Part shown: piece after piece, positions 15,716-23,880 of the stretch
Layout of the letters: every line of letters starts with the position of its first letter
Position numbering within the stretch: position 1 is the first letter of the stretch
Assembly (NCBI GenBank): GCA_043789035.1
Contig: JAYWIG010000281.1
Coordinates: 1-36,103 of the forward strand
DNA from: JAYWIG01 sp043789035
Lineage (GTDB): Bacteria; Pseudomonadota; Gammaproteobacteria; Burkholderiales; Burkholderiaceae_E
Reading direction: 5' to 3'
Length of the DNA: 36,103 nt
Program-made: the position numbers and the translations under genes
Notes under the pieces: generated by a model
The model's database searches: none
The model's input: only the letters and a program-made list of their open reading frames with translations
Told to the model about the DNA's origin: nothing

Positions 15716-16672
15716 ATGGCAAATCTGCCCCCAGTACTGCAAAACCTACCATTTCCAGTCATCGGTAGCCCGCTTTTCATTATCAGCAATCCGAAACTCG
15801 TTATTGAGCAATGCAAAGCCGGTGTCATAGGCAGCATGCCAGCGCTGAACGCTAGGCCAGCCGAACAACTCGAAGACTGGCTTGCGGAGATTACTGAAAC
15901 TCTGGCAGCCTACAACCAAGCAAACCCAGACAAGCCCGCCGCACCTTATGCGATTAACCAAATCGTTCACAAGAGTAACGACCGCTTAGAGCACGATATG
16001 GCGGTGTGCGAGAAGTACAAAGTACCGATCATCATCACATCACTCGGTGCACGTGAAGATGTAAACGTAGCCGTAAAGGCATGGGGCGGGATTACATTGC
16101 ATGACGTCATTAACAATGTGTTTGCTCACAAAGCCATCGAAAAAGGTGCCACAGGGTTGATACCCGTTGCAGCGGGTGCAGGTGGTCATGCCAGCGTGAA
16201 GTCACCCTTCGCAATGGTGGCTGAAATTCGCGAATGGTTTGATGGGCCGTTAGCACTCTCCGGTTCAATGTCGACCGGAGGCGCAGTACTCGCCGCCCAA
16301 GCAATGGGTGCCGATCTTGCGTACATTGGCAGCGCATTCATTGCTACTCATGAAGCTCGCGCAACTGATGGCTATAAAGAAATGATTACTCAGAGCAATT
16401 CAGACGATATTGTTTACAGTAATTTTTATACCGGCATTCATGGCAACTACCTCAAGGGCAGCATTCGAAATGCCGGAATGGACCCGGATAATCTTCCCGA
16501 GAGCGACCCAAGCAAAATGAATTTCGGCACCGGTACTGGCGCCAAAGCTTGGAAAGACATTTGGGGCTGCGGCCAAGGCATCGGCTCTATTAAAAAAGTC
16601 ACCTCAACCGCCGAAATGGTGGCTCGCATGCGCCGTGAATATGCCGAAGCGAAAGCTCGCCTAAGTATCTAA
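15716..16672 (+). CDS. Nitronate monooxygenase-like FMN-dependent oxidoreductase
   Basis: A 318-residue TIM-barrel flavoprotein of the NPD/2-nitropropane dioxygenase family. Visible features are the N-terminal FPVIGSPLF, IITSLGAREDV, the FMN phosphate-binding segment VAAGAGGHAS and LSGSMSTGGAVLAAQAMGADLAYIGSAFIATHEA. The AGGH motif carries the conserved His of nitronate monooxygenases. It may oxidise nitronates or act as an enoyl reductase-like enzyme; the substrate is unknown. A good SD (CGGAG) precedes the ATG. The PadR-family regulator gene follows by 2 bp, so the two are co-transcribed. Confidence 0.9.
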   Translation: MANLPPVLQNLPFPVIGSPLFIISNPKLVIEQCKAGVIGSMPALNARPAEQLEDWLAEITETLAAYNQANPDKPAAPYAINQIVHKSNDRLEHDMAVCEKYKVPIIITSLGAREDVNVAVKAWGGITLHDVINNVFAHKAIEKGATGLIPVAAGAGGHASVKSPFAMVAEIREWFDGPLALSGSMSTGGAVLAAQAMGADLAYIGSAFIATHEARATDGYKEMITQSNSDDIVYSNFYTGIHGNYLKGSIRNAGMDPDNLPESDPSKMNFGTGTGAKAWKDIWGCGQGIGSIKKVTSTAEMVARMRREYAEAKARLSI

Positions 16673-16674
16673 GA

Positions 16675-17223
16675 ATGTCTCTCGCGCATGCCATTCTTGT
16701 TTGCGTCGCAGATGAACCGATGACGGGGTACGAGCTTGCCAAAAGATTCGATAGCTCTATCGGTTTTTTTTGGCGAGCGAACCACCAGCAGATATATAAA
16801 GAGCTGCGCGCTCTTGGCGAAAACAACTGGATCGCGGGCCAGACGATACATCAAGACAGTCGCCCGAATAAAACAGTTTTTACAATTACGGATCAAGGCA
16901 AAAAGGAACTTTTCGAATGGAGTGGCTTTCCATCGGAACCACCTTCGATTAAAGAAAATTTCCTGCTGAAATTTTATGCGCTTGACTGCGTCGATATGCA
17001 CGCACTGCAAGCACAGGTAAGTGAACGCAAAGCAATGCACCGAGAGCGCTTGGCGTTGTATGAAAAGATTCTTGCTCGCAACTACTCGAACAAAGCCACG
17101 CTTTCGCTCAACGAGCAAGGTCGACTTTTAGGCTTAAAGGCCGGTTTGACCGCCGAGCGCGGCTGGATCGCCTGGTGCGATGAAGCTGTCTTTACTTTAG
17201 AAAAACTCGCTAGACAATCCTGA
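16675..17223 (+). CDS. PadR-family transcriptional regulator
   Basis: A 182-residue protein with the PadR winged helix at residues 1-85 (MSLAHAILVCVADEPMTGYELAKRF, then FFWRANHQQIYKELRAL and the wing NKTVFTITDQGKKEL). The C-terminal half (about 90-175) is the helical Vir_C dimerisation domain, ending WCDEAVFTLEKLARQ. PadR proteins commonly repress phenolic-acid or stress genes and respond to aromatic ligands. It starts 2 bp after the nitronate-monooxygenase-like stop. Its 3' end overlaps the convergent FAH-family gene by 14 nt (17210-17223), so the two transcripts would be antisense to each other at their ends. Confidence 0.92.
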   Translation: MSLAHAILVCVADEPMTGYELAKRFDSSIGFFWRANHQQIYKELRALGENNWIAGQTIHQDSRPNKTVFTITDQGKKELFEWSGFPSEPPSIKENFLLKFYALDCVDMHALQAQVSERKAMHRERLALYEKILARNYSNKATLSLNEQGRLLGLKAGLTAERGWIAWCDEAVFTLEKLARQS

Positions 17224-18025
17224 CAGATAAATCTGGCAGCTTTTCAAGCTTGCAAAGAATCACGTCACCCTTTACCACCGGCCCAACATTCTCTGGAGTA
17301 CCGGAATAAATAATGTCGCCAGCCTTCAGCTCGAAAGCTTGTGAGAGGCGGCTAATTTGCTCCGCAACGCTCCAGATCATGAAACTCAAATTCGCGTTTT
17401 GTTTTACAACACCATTGACTGCCAGCGAGATCGCGCCCTTAGGAAAATGGCCAATTTGCTCGACACGATGAATCGGGCCGATGGGCGCAGAGCGATCGAA
17501 GCTTTTGCCAATTTCCCACGGCTTTTTCTCATCGCCCAACGCACGTTGCAAATCGCGACGTGTCATATCTAAACCAAGGGCATAGCCATACACATGGTCG
17601 AGTGCTTTTTCAATCGAAATATTAGTGCCGCCAGTTTTCAAGGCGGCAACGAGTTCGACCTCGTAGTGGTAGTTCTTCGTTAGCGTTGGATATGCATGAT
17701 CAGTGACTGAGCCTACTGGCACAAACTGAATCGCATCGGTTGGCTTTTGGAAGAAGAACGGTGGTTCACGCGTTGGGTCAGAGCCCATTTCGCGTGCGTG
17801 CGCGGCATAGTTTCTACCGATGCAATAAATGCGGCGCACCGGATACATTTCGTCAGTTCCTACAATCGGCACGAAAGTTTGAGGTACGTTAAAAGGTGTT
17901 TTTACCGACGCATCTTTCGAAGCACCGCTGGTGGCGCAGGCGCTTAACAATGCACCGCCTGCAGCAACACCCGATAGCTTCAACGCATCTCTGCGGGTTG
18001 GGTTACTTTTGGGCTCATTTTTCAT
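17210..18025 (-). CDS. Fumarylacetoacetate hydrolase-family protein with Tat/lipoprotein signal
   Basis: A 271-residue protein. I place the start at ATG 18025, which has GGAG 5 nt upstream and gives a twin-arginine signal (PTRRDALKLSG, Arg11-Arg12), a hydrophobic core and a lipobox LSAC (Cys30). The frame stays open to 18334, but the extra residues look non-coding. The mature part is an FAH domain: YCIGRNYAAHAREMG, FFFQKPTDAIQ, the metal ligands in HYEVELVAAL and the Asp of LGLDMTRRDLQ, and GDIIYSGTPENVGPV. Family members hydrolyse C-C bonds in fumarylpyruvate-like products or decarboxylate oxaloacetate, in the cytoplasm; an exported version is unusual. It is divergent from the VanA-type Rieske oxygenase gene. 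Confidence 0.9.
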   Translation of the reverse strand: MKNEPKSNPTRRDALKLSGVAAGGALLSACATSGASKDASVKTPFNVPQTFVPIVGTDEMYPVRRIYCIGRNYAAHAREMGSDPTREPPFFFQKPTDAIQFVPVGSVTDHAYPTLTKNYHYEVELVAALKTGGTNISIEKALDHVYGYALGLDMTRRDLQRALGDEKKPWEIGKSFDRSAPIGPIHRVEQIGHFPKGAISLAVNGVVKQNANLSFMIWSVAEQISRLSQAFELKAGDIIYSGTPENVGPVVKGDVILCKLEKLPDLSVRIV

Positions 18026-18100
18026 TTTGTCTCCTATGTCTTTGCTTCTAGCCAGTCTTGGCAACGAGCGTAATATTAATGGCAACTGGAGGTAAGCAAG

Positions 18101-19162
18101 ATGGAATCGCACAGCAAATGGATTCAAGACAGTTGGTACGTCATCGCATGGGATCATGAAATCCCACCGATTGAGTCTGATGAAATTTTCACGCGAACTG
18201 TGCTGAACGAGGCCATTATTGTTTACCGCACTGCCGACAACCAGCTCGTCGCTTTGCAGGATAGATGCTGCCATAGGCATGCGCCACTTTCCAAAGGTAA
18301 GCGAGAAGGCGACTGCATTCGTTGCGGTTATCACGGCTTAAAGTTCGATGCGCAAGGCCAATGCGTTGATGCCCCGGGAATCGCCATCATTCCAGAAAAA
18401 GCGCGGGTGAAAACCTATCCACTAGTTGTGAAAAATCGCTGGGTGTTTATTTGGATGGGTGATGCATTAAAAGCAGACTCAGCGCTGCTTCCCGATAACT
18501 TTTCATGTGACCACCCGGACTGGCAATACAAACCTGGCTACTTTCACTATGCCACGCCCTACTTATTGATTTGCGACAACTTGCTTGATTTTTCGCACCT
18601 CAGTTATGTTCACGAAAAGACGCTCGGTGGCAGTACCGCCATTGCGCAAGCAGTGCCCTTGATTGAAAAAACCTTTGATATTTATGGCAAACAAAACGGC
18701 ATTAAGGTAAGCCGAGAGGTAGCAAACGTTCCAGCACCACCTTTCTATCAAAAATTCCGTACATTTAATGAGCACTTAGATCGCTGGTTTATCTATGAAT
18801 TCCTTCTACCCGGCACTTTGCTCATGCATTCAGGTGGCCGCCCAATTTCAGACGCGAAGGGTGATTTAAGCAGAGCCGTTCAGCTGCATAGCTGCCAAAC
18901 ACTCACCCCTGAAACAGAAAACACCACCCACTATTTCTTTCAGCAGTCACACCGCAAAAATGCCCTTGACGCTACCGCTGCCCAAGCCATGACCGAATCG
19001 ATCTTCAACAGTTTGGTGGGGGCATTTAATGAAGATAGAGACATGATTACGGCGCAGCATCAAAACATTTTGCTCAACCCAGATGCGGCGATGCTGCCTT
19101 TGGCGATGGATAGCGCGTTGGTACAGTTTCGACGTTTGATTCATACCTACTCAACTAGATAA
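18101..19162 (+). CDS. Rieske non-heme iron oxygenase, VanA-type
   Basis: A 353-residue oxygenase. The Rieske [2Fe-2S] ligands are Cys56-x-His58 (DRCCHRHAPLS) and Cys75-x2-His78 (RCGYHGLKF). The mononuclear iron site is within CDNLLDFSHLSYVH (Asp163, His166, His171). The arrangement and length match vanillate O-demethylase oxygenase subunits and related single-component alpha3 oxygenases. It would demethylate or hydroxylate a phenolic or other small aromatic substrate, receiving electrons from a separate ferredoxin-reductase that is not encoded nearby. An AGG-like SD precedes the ATG. It is divergent from the exported FAH-family gene; a shared pathway is plausible but unproven. Confidence 0.92.
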   Translation: MESHSKWIQDSWYVIAWDHEIPPIESDEIFTRTVLNEAIIVYRTADNQLVALQDRCCHRHAPLSKGKREGDCIRCGYHGLKFDAQGQCVDAPGIAIIPEKARVKTYPLVVKNRWVFIWMGDALKADSALLPDNFSCDHPDWQYKPGYFHYATPYLLICDNLLDFSHLSYVHEKTLGGSTAIAQAVPLIEKTFDIYGKQNGIKVSREVANVPAPPFYQKFRTFNEHLDRWFIYEFLLPGTLLMHSGGRPISDAKGDLSRAVQLHSCQTLTPETENTTHYFFQQSHRKNALDATAAQAMTESIFNSLVGAFNEDRDMITAQHQNILLNPDAAMLPLAMDSALVQFRRLIHTYSTR

Positions 19163-19222
19163 ATTGCAATTGCATTATGAATGCCAAAACAATCCTTGTT
19201 TAAGGGCCACTGCCATATCGAA

Positions 19223-19258
19223 TGTAGCGAATTCGCTTCCGCTGGGGGGTTCGCTACA
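19223..19258. repeat. 9-bp inverted repeat after the Rieske oxygenase gene
   Basis: TGTAGCGAA (19223-19231) and TTCGCTACA (19250-19258) are exact reverse complements separated by 18 bp that end in a run of six G. It lies in the 173-bp gap (19163-19335) between the Rieske gene and the next plus-strand gene. There is no T-tract, so it is not a convincing intrinsic terminator. It could be a factor-binding site or the boundary of a transferred segment. The rest of the gap shows nothing I recognise. Confidence 0.4.
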
Positions 19259-19335
19259 GGGGTTGCAAGTCGCCCACGGTTGGCGTATAAATCGCTATTA
19301 GTTAAACCGTTTATACGATTAAAGAGAGACTTCGC

Positions 19336-19767
19336 ATGAATACATCGCCCACATTACCATTGAAAAAAGTAGCCAGCGCACCTGAATCTGCCCCGGCACC
19401 TGCTGCACCCAAGGTAACGCCACCAAAGAGCTCCGCGGTCAGTGTTGTAGGTACAGTAAAGAAGGCCCGTGCAAAGCCGACCGCGGCAACCAAAATTACA
19501 ACGCCGAAGCGCTCTGTGCCCAAGCCGAAGATTGCACTTCCGACAACTTTAAAGGTCGTGCGCGACGGGTACAGTATGCCCAAGAATGAGTACGATGCAC
19601 TCAAGTTGCTTAAGGCGCAATGTCTGAAACATGGTGCATCGGTCAAGAAAAGTGAACTATTACGTGCGGGATTAAGTGCCATAGTGGCCCTGTCACCCGC
19701 CGCGCTGATTGCCGCCGTGCAGGCCTTGCCCGAAGTCAAAACTGGGCGCAAAAAAAAGGCCGCCTGA
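19336..19767 (+). CDS. Hypothetical Lys/Ala/Pro-rich putative DNA-binding protein
   Basis: A 143-residue basic protein. Residues 1-67 are low-complexity, rich in Pro, Ala, Lys, Val and Thr (histone H1- or AT-hook-like), and the C-terminus is GRKKKAA. A compact central part (about 68-130) reads LKVVRDGYSMPKNEYDALKLLKAQCLKHGASVKKSELLRAGLSAI, which suggests a small helical DNA-binding domain. GAGAG about 10 nt upstream serves as SD. The ParB-like gene follows 3 bp after its stop, so the two are probably co-transcribed. I do not recognise a named family; nucleoid association or partner function with the ParB-like protein is inference. Confidence 0.75.
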   Translation: MNTSPTLPLKKVASAPESAPAPAAPKVTPPKSSAVSVVGTVKKARAKPTAATKITTPKRSVPKPKIALPTTLKVVRDGYSMPKNEYDALKLLKAQCLKHGASVKKSELLRAGLSAIVALSPAALIAAVQALPEVKTGRKKKAA

Positions 19768-19770
19768 TCG

Positions 19771-20397
19771 ATGTCGCATCACCACCCGCAATTAATCCTG
19801 GCAGACCTAAAGCGCCTGCGGCCAACGCAGATGACAGTGGGCATGCTCGAAGTGCAAAACAAAGCCCAGCACTGGAACACGCTCGGGACGAGAGCTCGCA
19901 ATGACCTCTTGCGTAACCAGTGCTTCCCAGCAGTTCTGGGCCCGTCCAGTCGTTATTACATTGTCGATCACCATCATCTGGGCCTAGCCTTGATTGAAGA
20001 CGGCGTGAAACAAGTGTGGCTGAATGTCCAACGTGACCTATCTTGGCTGTCCGGAGGCGAATTTTGGCTGGCTATGGAGTATTTTCAATGGGCTCACCCC
20101 TATGATGCCGATGGCGTTCGCCAACCTTGGAATGCGATGCCCACCAACGTTACCGCTCTCAAGGATGACCCATTTCGTAGTCTGGCTGGCGTGCTGCGCA
20201 ATGCCGGAAGATACGCCAAAGACACCAGCCCTTTTAGCGAGTTTCTCTGGGCTGACCACTTGCGCCGACGCATTCGAAAGAAGTTGGTGGTTCGCGATTT
20301 CGAGGCAGCCCTCGCCGAAGCCAAAGCGCTGGCGCATTTGCCGGACGCTCGCCACCTGCCTGGCTGGGCAGGTGAGAACTCGGGCTTCATGCCGTGA
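19771..20397 (+). CDS. ParB-like nuclease-domain protein (ParBc_2 / Srx fold)
   Basis: A 208-residue protein. The N-terminal region (QLILADLKRLRPTQMTVGMLEVQNKA) and the RYYIVDHHHLGLALIEDGVKQVWLNV stretch (about 70-95) match the 'putative ParB-like nuclease' family, in which the DHHH motif replaces the usual ParB GxRR motif. The rest (WLAMEYFQWAHPYDADGVRQ, FSEFLWADHLRRR) is typical of that family. The biochemical role of this family is not established; it is not the chromosome-partition ParB. It starts 3 bp after the basic-protein stop, and a SulP pseudogene begins with a GTG overlapping its own stop (20394-20397). Confidence 0.85.
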   Translation: MSHHHPQLILADLKRLRPTQMTVGMLEVQNKAQHWNTLGTRARNDLLRNQCFPAVLGPSSRYYIVDHHHLGLALIEDGVKQVWLNVQRDLSWLSGGEFWLAMEYFQWAHPYDADGVRQPWNAMPTNVTALKDDPFRSLAGVLRNAGRYAKDTSPFSEFLWADHLRRRIRKKLVVRDFEAALAEAKALAHLPDARHLPGWAGENSGFMP

Positions 20398-21910
20398 TTG
20401 CACGGCCGTCACGTTGGCCGTCAGATCTCATCGCAGGTCTTTCCACAGCAGGCCTACTTTTGCCTGAAGCGGTGGCCTACGCGGGGTTGGCAAATCTGCC
20501 GGTGCAAGCGGCTGTCATCGCGTTGCTGGTGGGCTTGCTGACTTATGGCCTGTTTGGCAGCAGTCGCTTTGCAATCGTGTCAGCAACCTCCTCTTCCGCG
20601 GCGCTTTTGGCAGCCTCGTTGGGGGCCATGAATATGGACGTGATCGCTGGTGACCGGCTCGTGCTTGCAGCAGGCCTAGTGATAATGACTGGAATACTCT
20701 TTCTGATCGGCGCGCTTTGCAAAGTCGGTGATGCTTCGGCGTTTATCGGCATTGGCCCCAATTTAACCTCTGGGGCCTCGCCCTCGGAGCGGCAAGTTTG
20801 GTCGCCTTGTTTGCCCTCGAACCTCTGAAGCGAGTACCCAGCACGCTGGTTGTGATTGTGCTTGGTATTGCCTTGAGTCATTTCAAAGTTTTTGATACTT
20901 ATGGCATTGCCGTCGTTGGGGAGGTGCAGATGGTGCTCAGCGCACCCGGACTGCCTGATCTCAGCCGAGATACCTGGTTACGTATCGGTGAGCTGGCATT
21001 TGCTCTGATGCTTATCCTCTATGCCGAGTCTTATACTTCCATTCGCAACTTCGCACTGCTGCATCAAGAACCCATCGATGCCAATCGCGATCTGCGCGCC
21101 TTGGGAATTGGCAACCTGTTGTCTGGGTTGGCCGGAGGCATGACGGTTGGCGCCGGATTTTCAGCTACCGCTGCCAACGAATCGGCTGGCGCACAATCGC
21201 GTCTCGCCGGCCTTTTTGCTGCCGCCATTGTTTTGGGTGCAGTGCTGACTTTGTTGCCCTGGATCGGCAAAATTCCCGAGCCCGTACTAGCAGCAGTCGT
21301 GATTCACGCCGTTTCCCATGCGCTAAAACCTTCGCAAATCAAACCGTATTTCATTTGGAGACGTGATCGATTGATCGTGGTGACGGCACTGGTCGCGGTG
21401 CTTGCTCTTGGCGTGCTGCATGGCTTGCTGCTCGCCATCGCCGTCAGTTTGGTGATGGCTTTGCGGGGATTTAGCCGCGCCACCGTGGCTGAGCTAGGCC
21501 ATGCCACCGGAGCTCACAGCTTTCTCGCTATTGATCGCCATCCTGACTTGCAGCGTGTACCGGGCCTGTTGATTCTGCGCCCGGAAGCACCGCTATTTTT
21601 CGCAAATATCGACCGGGTTGTCAGCAACATCCTAACGTTGGTGTGACAACGCAAACACACCGCCGGGGATCCGCTTCGGGCCGTTGTGTTGAGTCTGGAA
21701 GAATCTCCTGATCTTGACGGGAGCTGCGTCGAAGTCCTGATTTATCTCGCCCAGCAATTGCAGGCGAGTGGCATCGAGCTTACGCTCACGCGGCTCAAAG
21801 ACGATGTTTTGGATTTGCTTGGACGCCATCCTGATCCGGCCCTCGCGAGGGCCGGACAACTCAGTGGTTTGAGTGTGGACGACAGCGTCGCCCAACTCTC
21901 AAAGATTTAA
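20394..21910 (+). pseudogene. Broken SulP-family anion transporter with STAS domain
   Basis: Three open segments together make most of a SulP transporter. The first (20394 to about 20757) starts at GTG 20394 and encodes WPSDLIAGLSTAGLLLPEAVAYAGLA through GDASAFIGIGP. The reading then continues in another frame from about 20760 (QFNLWGLALGAASLVALFALEPLK) to a TGA at 21644-21646. The same frame resumes after that stop with the STAS domain (AVVLSLEESPDLDG, LTLTRLKDDVLDLLGRHPD) up to 21910. So there is one frame change, one in-frame stop, and probably a missing stretch of membrane helices at about 20758. The product should not function as a full transporter. The GTG overlaps the ParB-like stop. 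Confidence 0.85.
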
Positions 21911-21927
21911 ACACTCAGGGTTTCAGT

Positions 21928-23640
21928 TTATGGCCGGACGACCGAGATCGAAAGTGAATTATTCGACGGGAAAGCCACCGGCGTAATGCCCATGCCGCGC
22001 ATGCCCAAAGCAACAAACTCACTGACCACAGTTTGCCCGCCAATACTGTTCGTGACTGTCTCCCCGCGACGAGTGGTGTAGCCATTACGGGGACTGTTGA
22101 TCGTCAGAAACTCCGGTTGAGAAAACGCATTGGGTGCATTGACCTGACTACGGAAAAATGTATTGAGCACGGTATCCACTGAGCTAATGGTGTTAGTCGA
22201 TAGGCCTGGGGCACCGCTTGATATTAGCGAGCTACTATTAGTTAAGCTATAGTTCGCAGTCACCACGCCAACCGTCGGCAAGGTATTGGTGCGTTGACGC
22301 GTCCAGAACTTATAACTCCCTTCTTTGCTGGCCATAACCAACATCATTTCACCACCGCCTGAACGATAGGCGAAGAGACGTTCAGTCGGGCTGGTCGGGT
22401 CGGAGTTTACGCCAGTGAATCCGCCCGCCGCATTGGCAGTGAAAGTGATCGTGTTGGTACCAGCAACACAAGTTTTGACGTTGGCGCAATACTGGACACC
22501 GCTAGTGACGCCAGTCGCACTAAACGTTGCAGTCACAGAATCCACGGCGAAGTTGGTGCCGGTAGTTGCTCTGGACATGCCGAGGCCATTCCAAGTACCG
22601 GCAAGGTCGGCCACGGAAAAGGTTTGATCAGGAAAACCAACGCCCATTGAAAAAGTAGTCACGAACTTCGCTTGGAAAATCAATACGCCTGCTTCCGACA
22701 CGACAAACGAGCCACCCGCAGAAGTGGTGTAGCGGCAAGGCCCGACTTCGGTGAAGGTGTTAACACTCCCGTCCACATCAGTCGCTGTTAAGGCGACAGC
22801 ATCGATCTTGAGCTTTGTAGTGATGTCTTCAGTACCAGTCCCAACTTGTGGCACAACTACTCGATACATGCCACTTCGGAAGGCTGGGCAGTTTTTTGCG
22901 CTGGGCAACAACAAGGAAGAAGCGGGCAGAGACACCGTTGCGGTTGCCGCATTTACATTGGCCTGAGTGGCGCTTCCTGTGGCAACACTCAGTGTCAATG
23001 ATGAGAGGCTGGTGCCACTAGCGGCTAGCGTTGCCTTCAGAGCGTCCAGCGCTTTATCGTAGGCATTTCCGGCAGTCGTACCGGTTGCTGGCACCAGGAC
23101 AGCGGTAATAAGGTCGCCAACACTACTTAGGTCAATGCCACCTGCCTTGAGTGTACTGATCACAGCGCTGTTTGCTGAAGTGATTGCGGCAGGGGTTACC
23201 GTGGCTGCCGTTGTGCTGTTAAAACCGGTATAGAACCCGACCGGGTCGGCGCCGGCAAGGTTGGCCACAATCAAGTTGGTGACAGGCGACACGTTGGCGG
23301 TGGCTGTTTTGCCAGTTCCCGAGGCGAACGAATGCAGTACGGACCCATCAGCCGCAGTAACGCGCAATACGCAGGGCAATACGCCATCAACAATGGAGAT
23401 GGTGTAAGTGCCAGTGCCCGAGCTAGTTGCGCTGCCAGTACCCACCGCGCACTTGGCCTCGACTGTTTTGCCGGAAATGGCTAGACCCGTGGCTGCTACG
23501 CCAGTAATGTCCAAGCTCACCACAGGAGCCGGAGCAGCAGCAATAGGCGCGGTGTCGGAGCCGCCGCAGGCCGCCAAGCTTGCTACAACAGCCGCTTGAA
23601 CCAATGTTAGCCCCAAACGGGCCACGCTTTTCGTATTCAT
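21928..23640 (-). CDS. Large secreted lipoprotein of unknown function
   Basis: A 570-residue protein with a lipoprotein signal (MNTKSVARLGLTLVQAAVVA then SLAAC, lipid-modified Cys at about 25) followed by a Gly/Ser/Asp linker. The mature protein is rich in Thr, Ser, Ala, Val and Gly, and mostly beta-sheet-like. It has an early segment VSLDITGVAATGLAISG resembling a carboxypeptidase-regulatory-like or adhesin fold and a central VADLAGTWNGLGMSR motif. GAGG upstream of the ATG acts as SD. Such proteins are common in Burkholderiales, but I know no function. Probably outer-membrane anchored. It is convergent with the SulP remnant (17-bp gap). Confidence 0.82.
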   Translation of the reverse strand: MNTKSVARLGLTLVQAAVVASLAACGGSDTAPIAAAPAPVVSLDITGVAATGLAISGKTVEAKCAVGTGSATSSGTGTYTISIVDGVLPCVLRVTAADGSVLHSFASGTGKTATANVSPVTNLIVANLAGADPVGFYTGFNSTTAATVTPAAITSANSAVISTLKAGGIDLSSVGDLITAVLVPATGTTAGNAYDKALDALKATLAASGTSLSSLTLSVATGSATQANVNAATATVSLPASSLLLPSAKNCPAFRSGMYRVVVPQVGTGTEDITTKLKIDAVALTATDVDGSVNTFTEVGPCRYTTSAGGSFVVSEAGVLIFQAKFVTTFSMGVGFPDQTFSVADLAGTWNGLGMSRATTGTNFAVDSVTATFSATGVTSGVQYCANVKTCVAGTNTITFTANAAGGFTGVNSDPTSPTERLFAYRSGGGEMMLVMASKEGSYKFWTRQRTNTLPTVGVVTANYSLTNSSSLISSGAPGLSTNTISSVDTVLNTFFRSQVNAPNAFSQPEFLTINSPRNGYTTRRGETVTNSIGGQTVVSEFVALGMRGMGITPVAFPSNNSLSISVVRP

Positions 23641-23792
23641 GTTCTATCTACCTCAATGTTTTATAAATTTGCCTTGACCTAGGCGGTTTCGGCAGCCTTG
23701 TACTTGCCATGCGCTGAAACCGGGTGGCTTATAAGCCTTCAGACCAGCGCAAATGCAATAGCCAACCAAACATTAAAAGACAAATCTCAAAA

Positions 23793-23818
23793 GCGCATCA
23801 CCAATTTTGGTGATGCGC
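23793..23818 (-). terminator. Intrinsic terminator of the phytochrome gene
   Basis: A near-perfect 12-bp stem (GCGCATCACCAA / TTGGTGATGCGC, effective loop about 4 nt) is followed on the minus strand by TTTTGAGATTTGTCTTTT. It lies about 60 bp downstream of the phytochrome stop, within the 240-bp gap to the lipoprotein gene. The rest of that gap (23641-23792) holds the lipoprotein leader and a 12-bp palindrome at 23726-23737. Confidence 0.8.
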
Positions 23819-23880
23819 CTTTAAGCAATTTATTGGCATGTTCAGGTAGACGATCTTAGTGAAACCGGCACTTAGAGTGA

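Noticed and set aside
18026..18334. N-terminal extension of the FAH-family gene
   Set aside because: The frame is open, but a good Shine-Dalgarno sequence and a Tat signal mark ATG 18025, and the extension would overlap the divergent Rieske gene.
23684..23737. CGGTTTC / GAAACCG arms and the 12-bp palindrome GGCTTATAAGCC upstream of the lipoprotein gene
   Set aside because: Short and isolated; no partner regulator or repeat copies nearby, so I do not assign a role.
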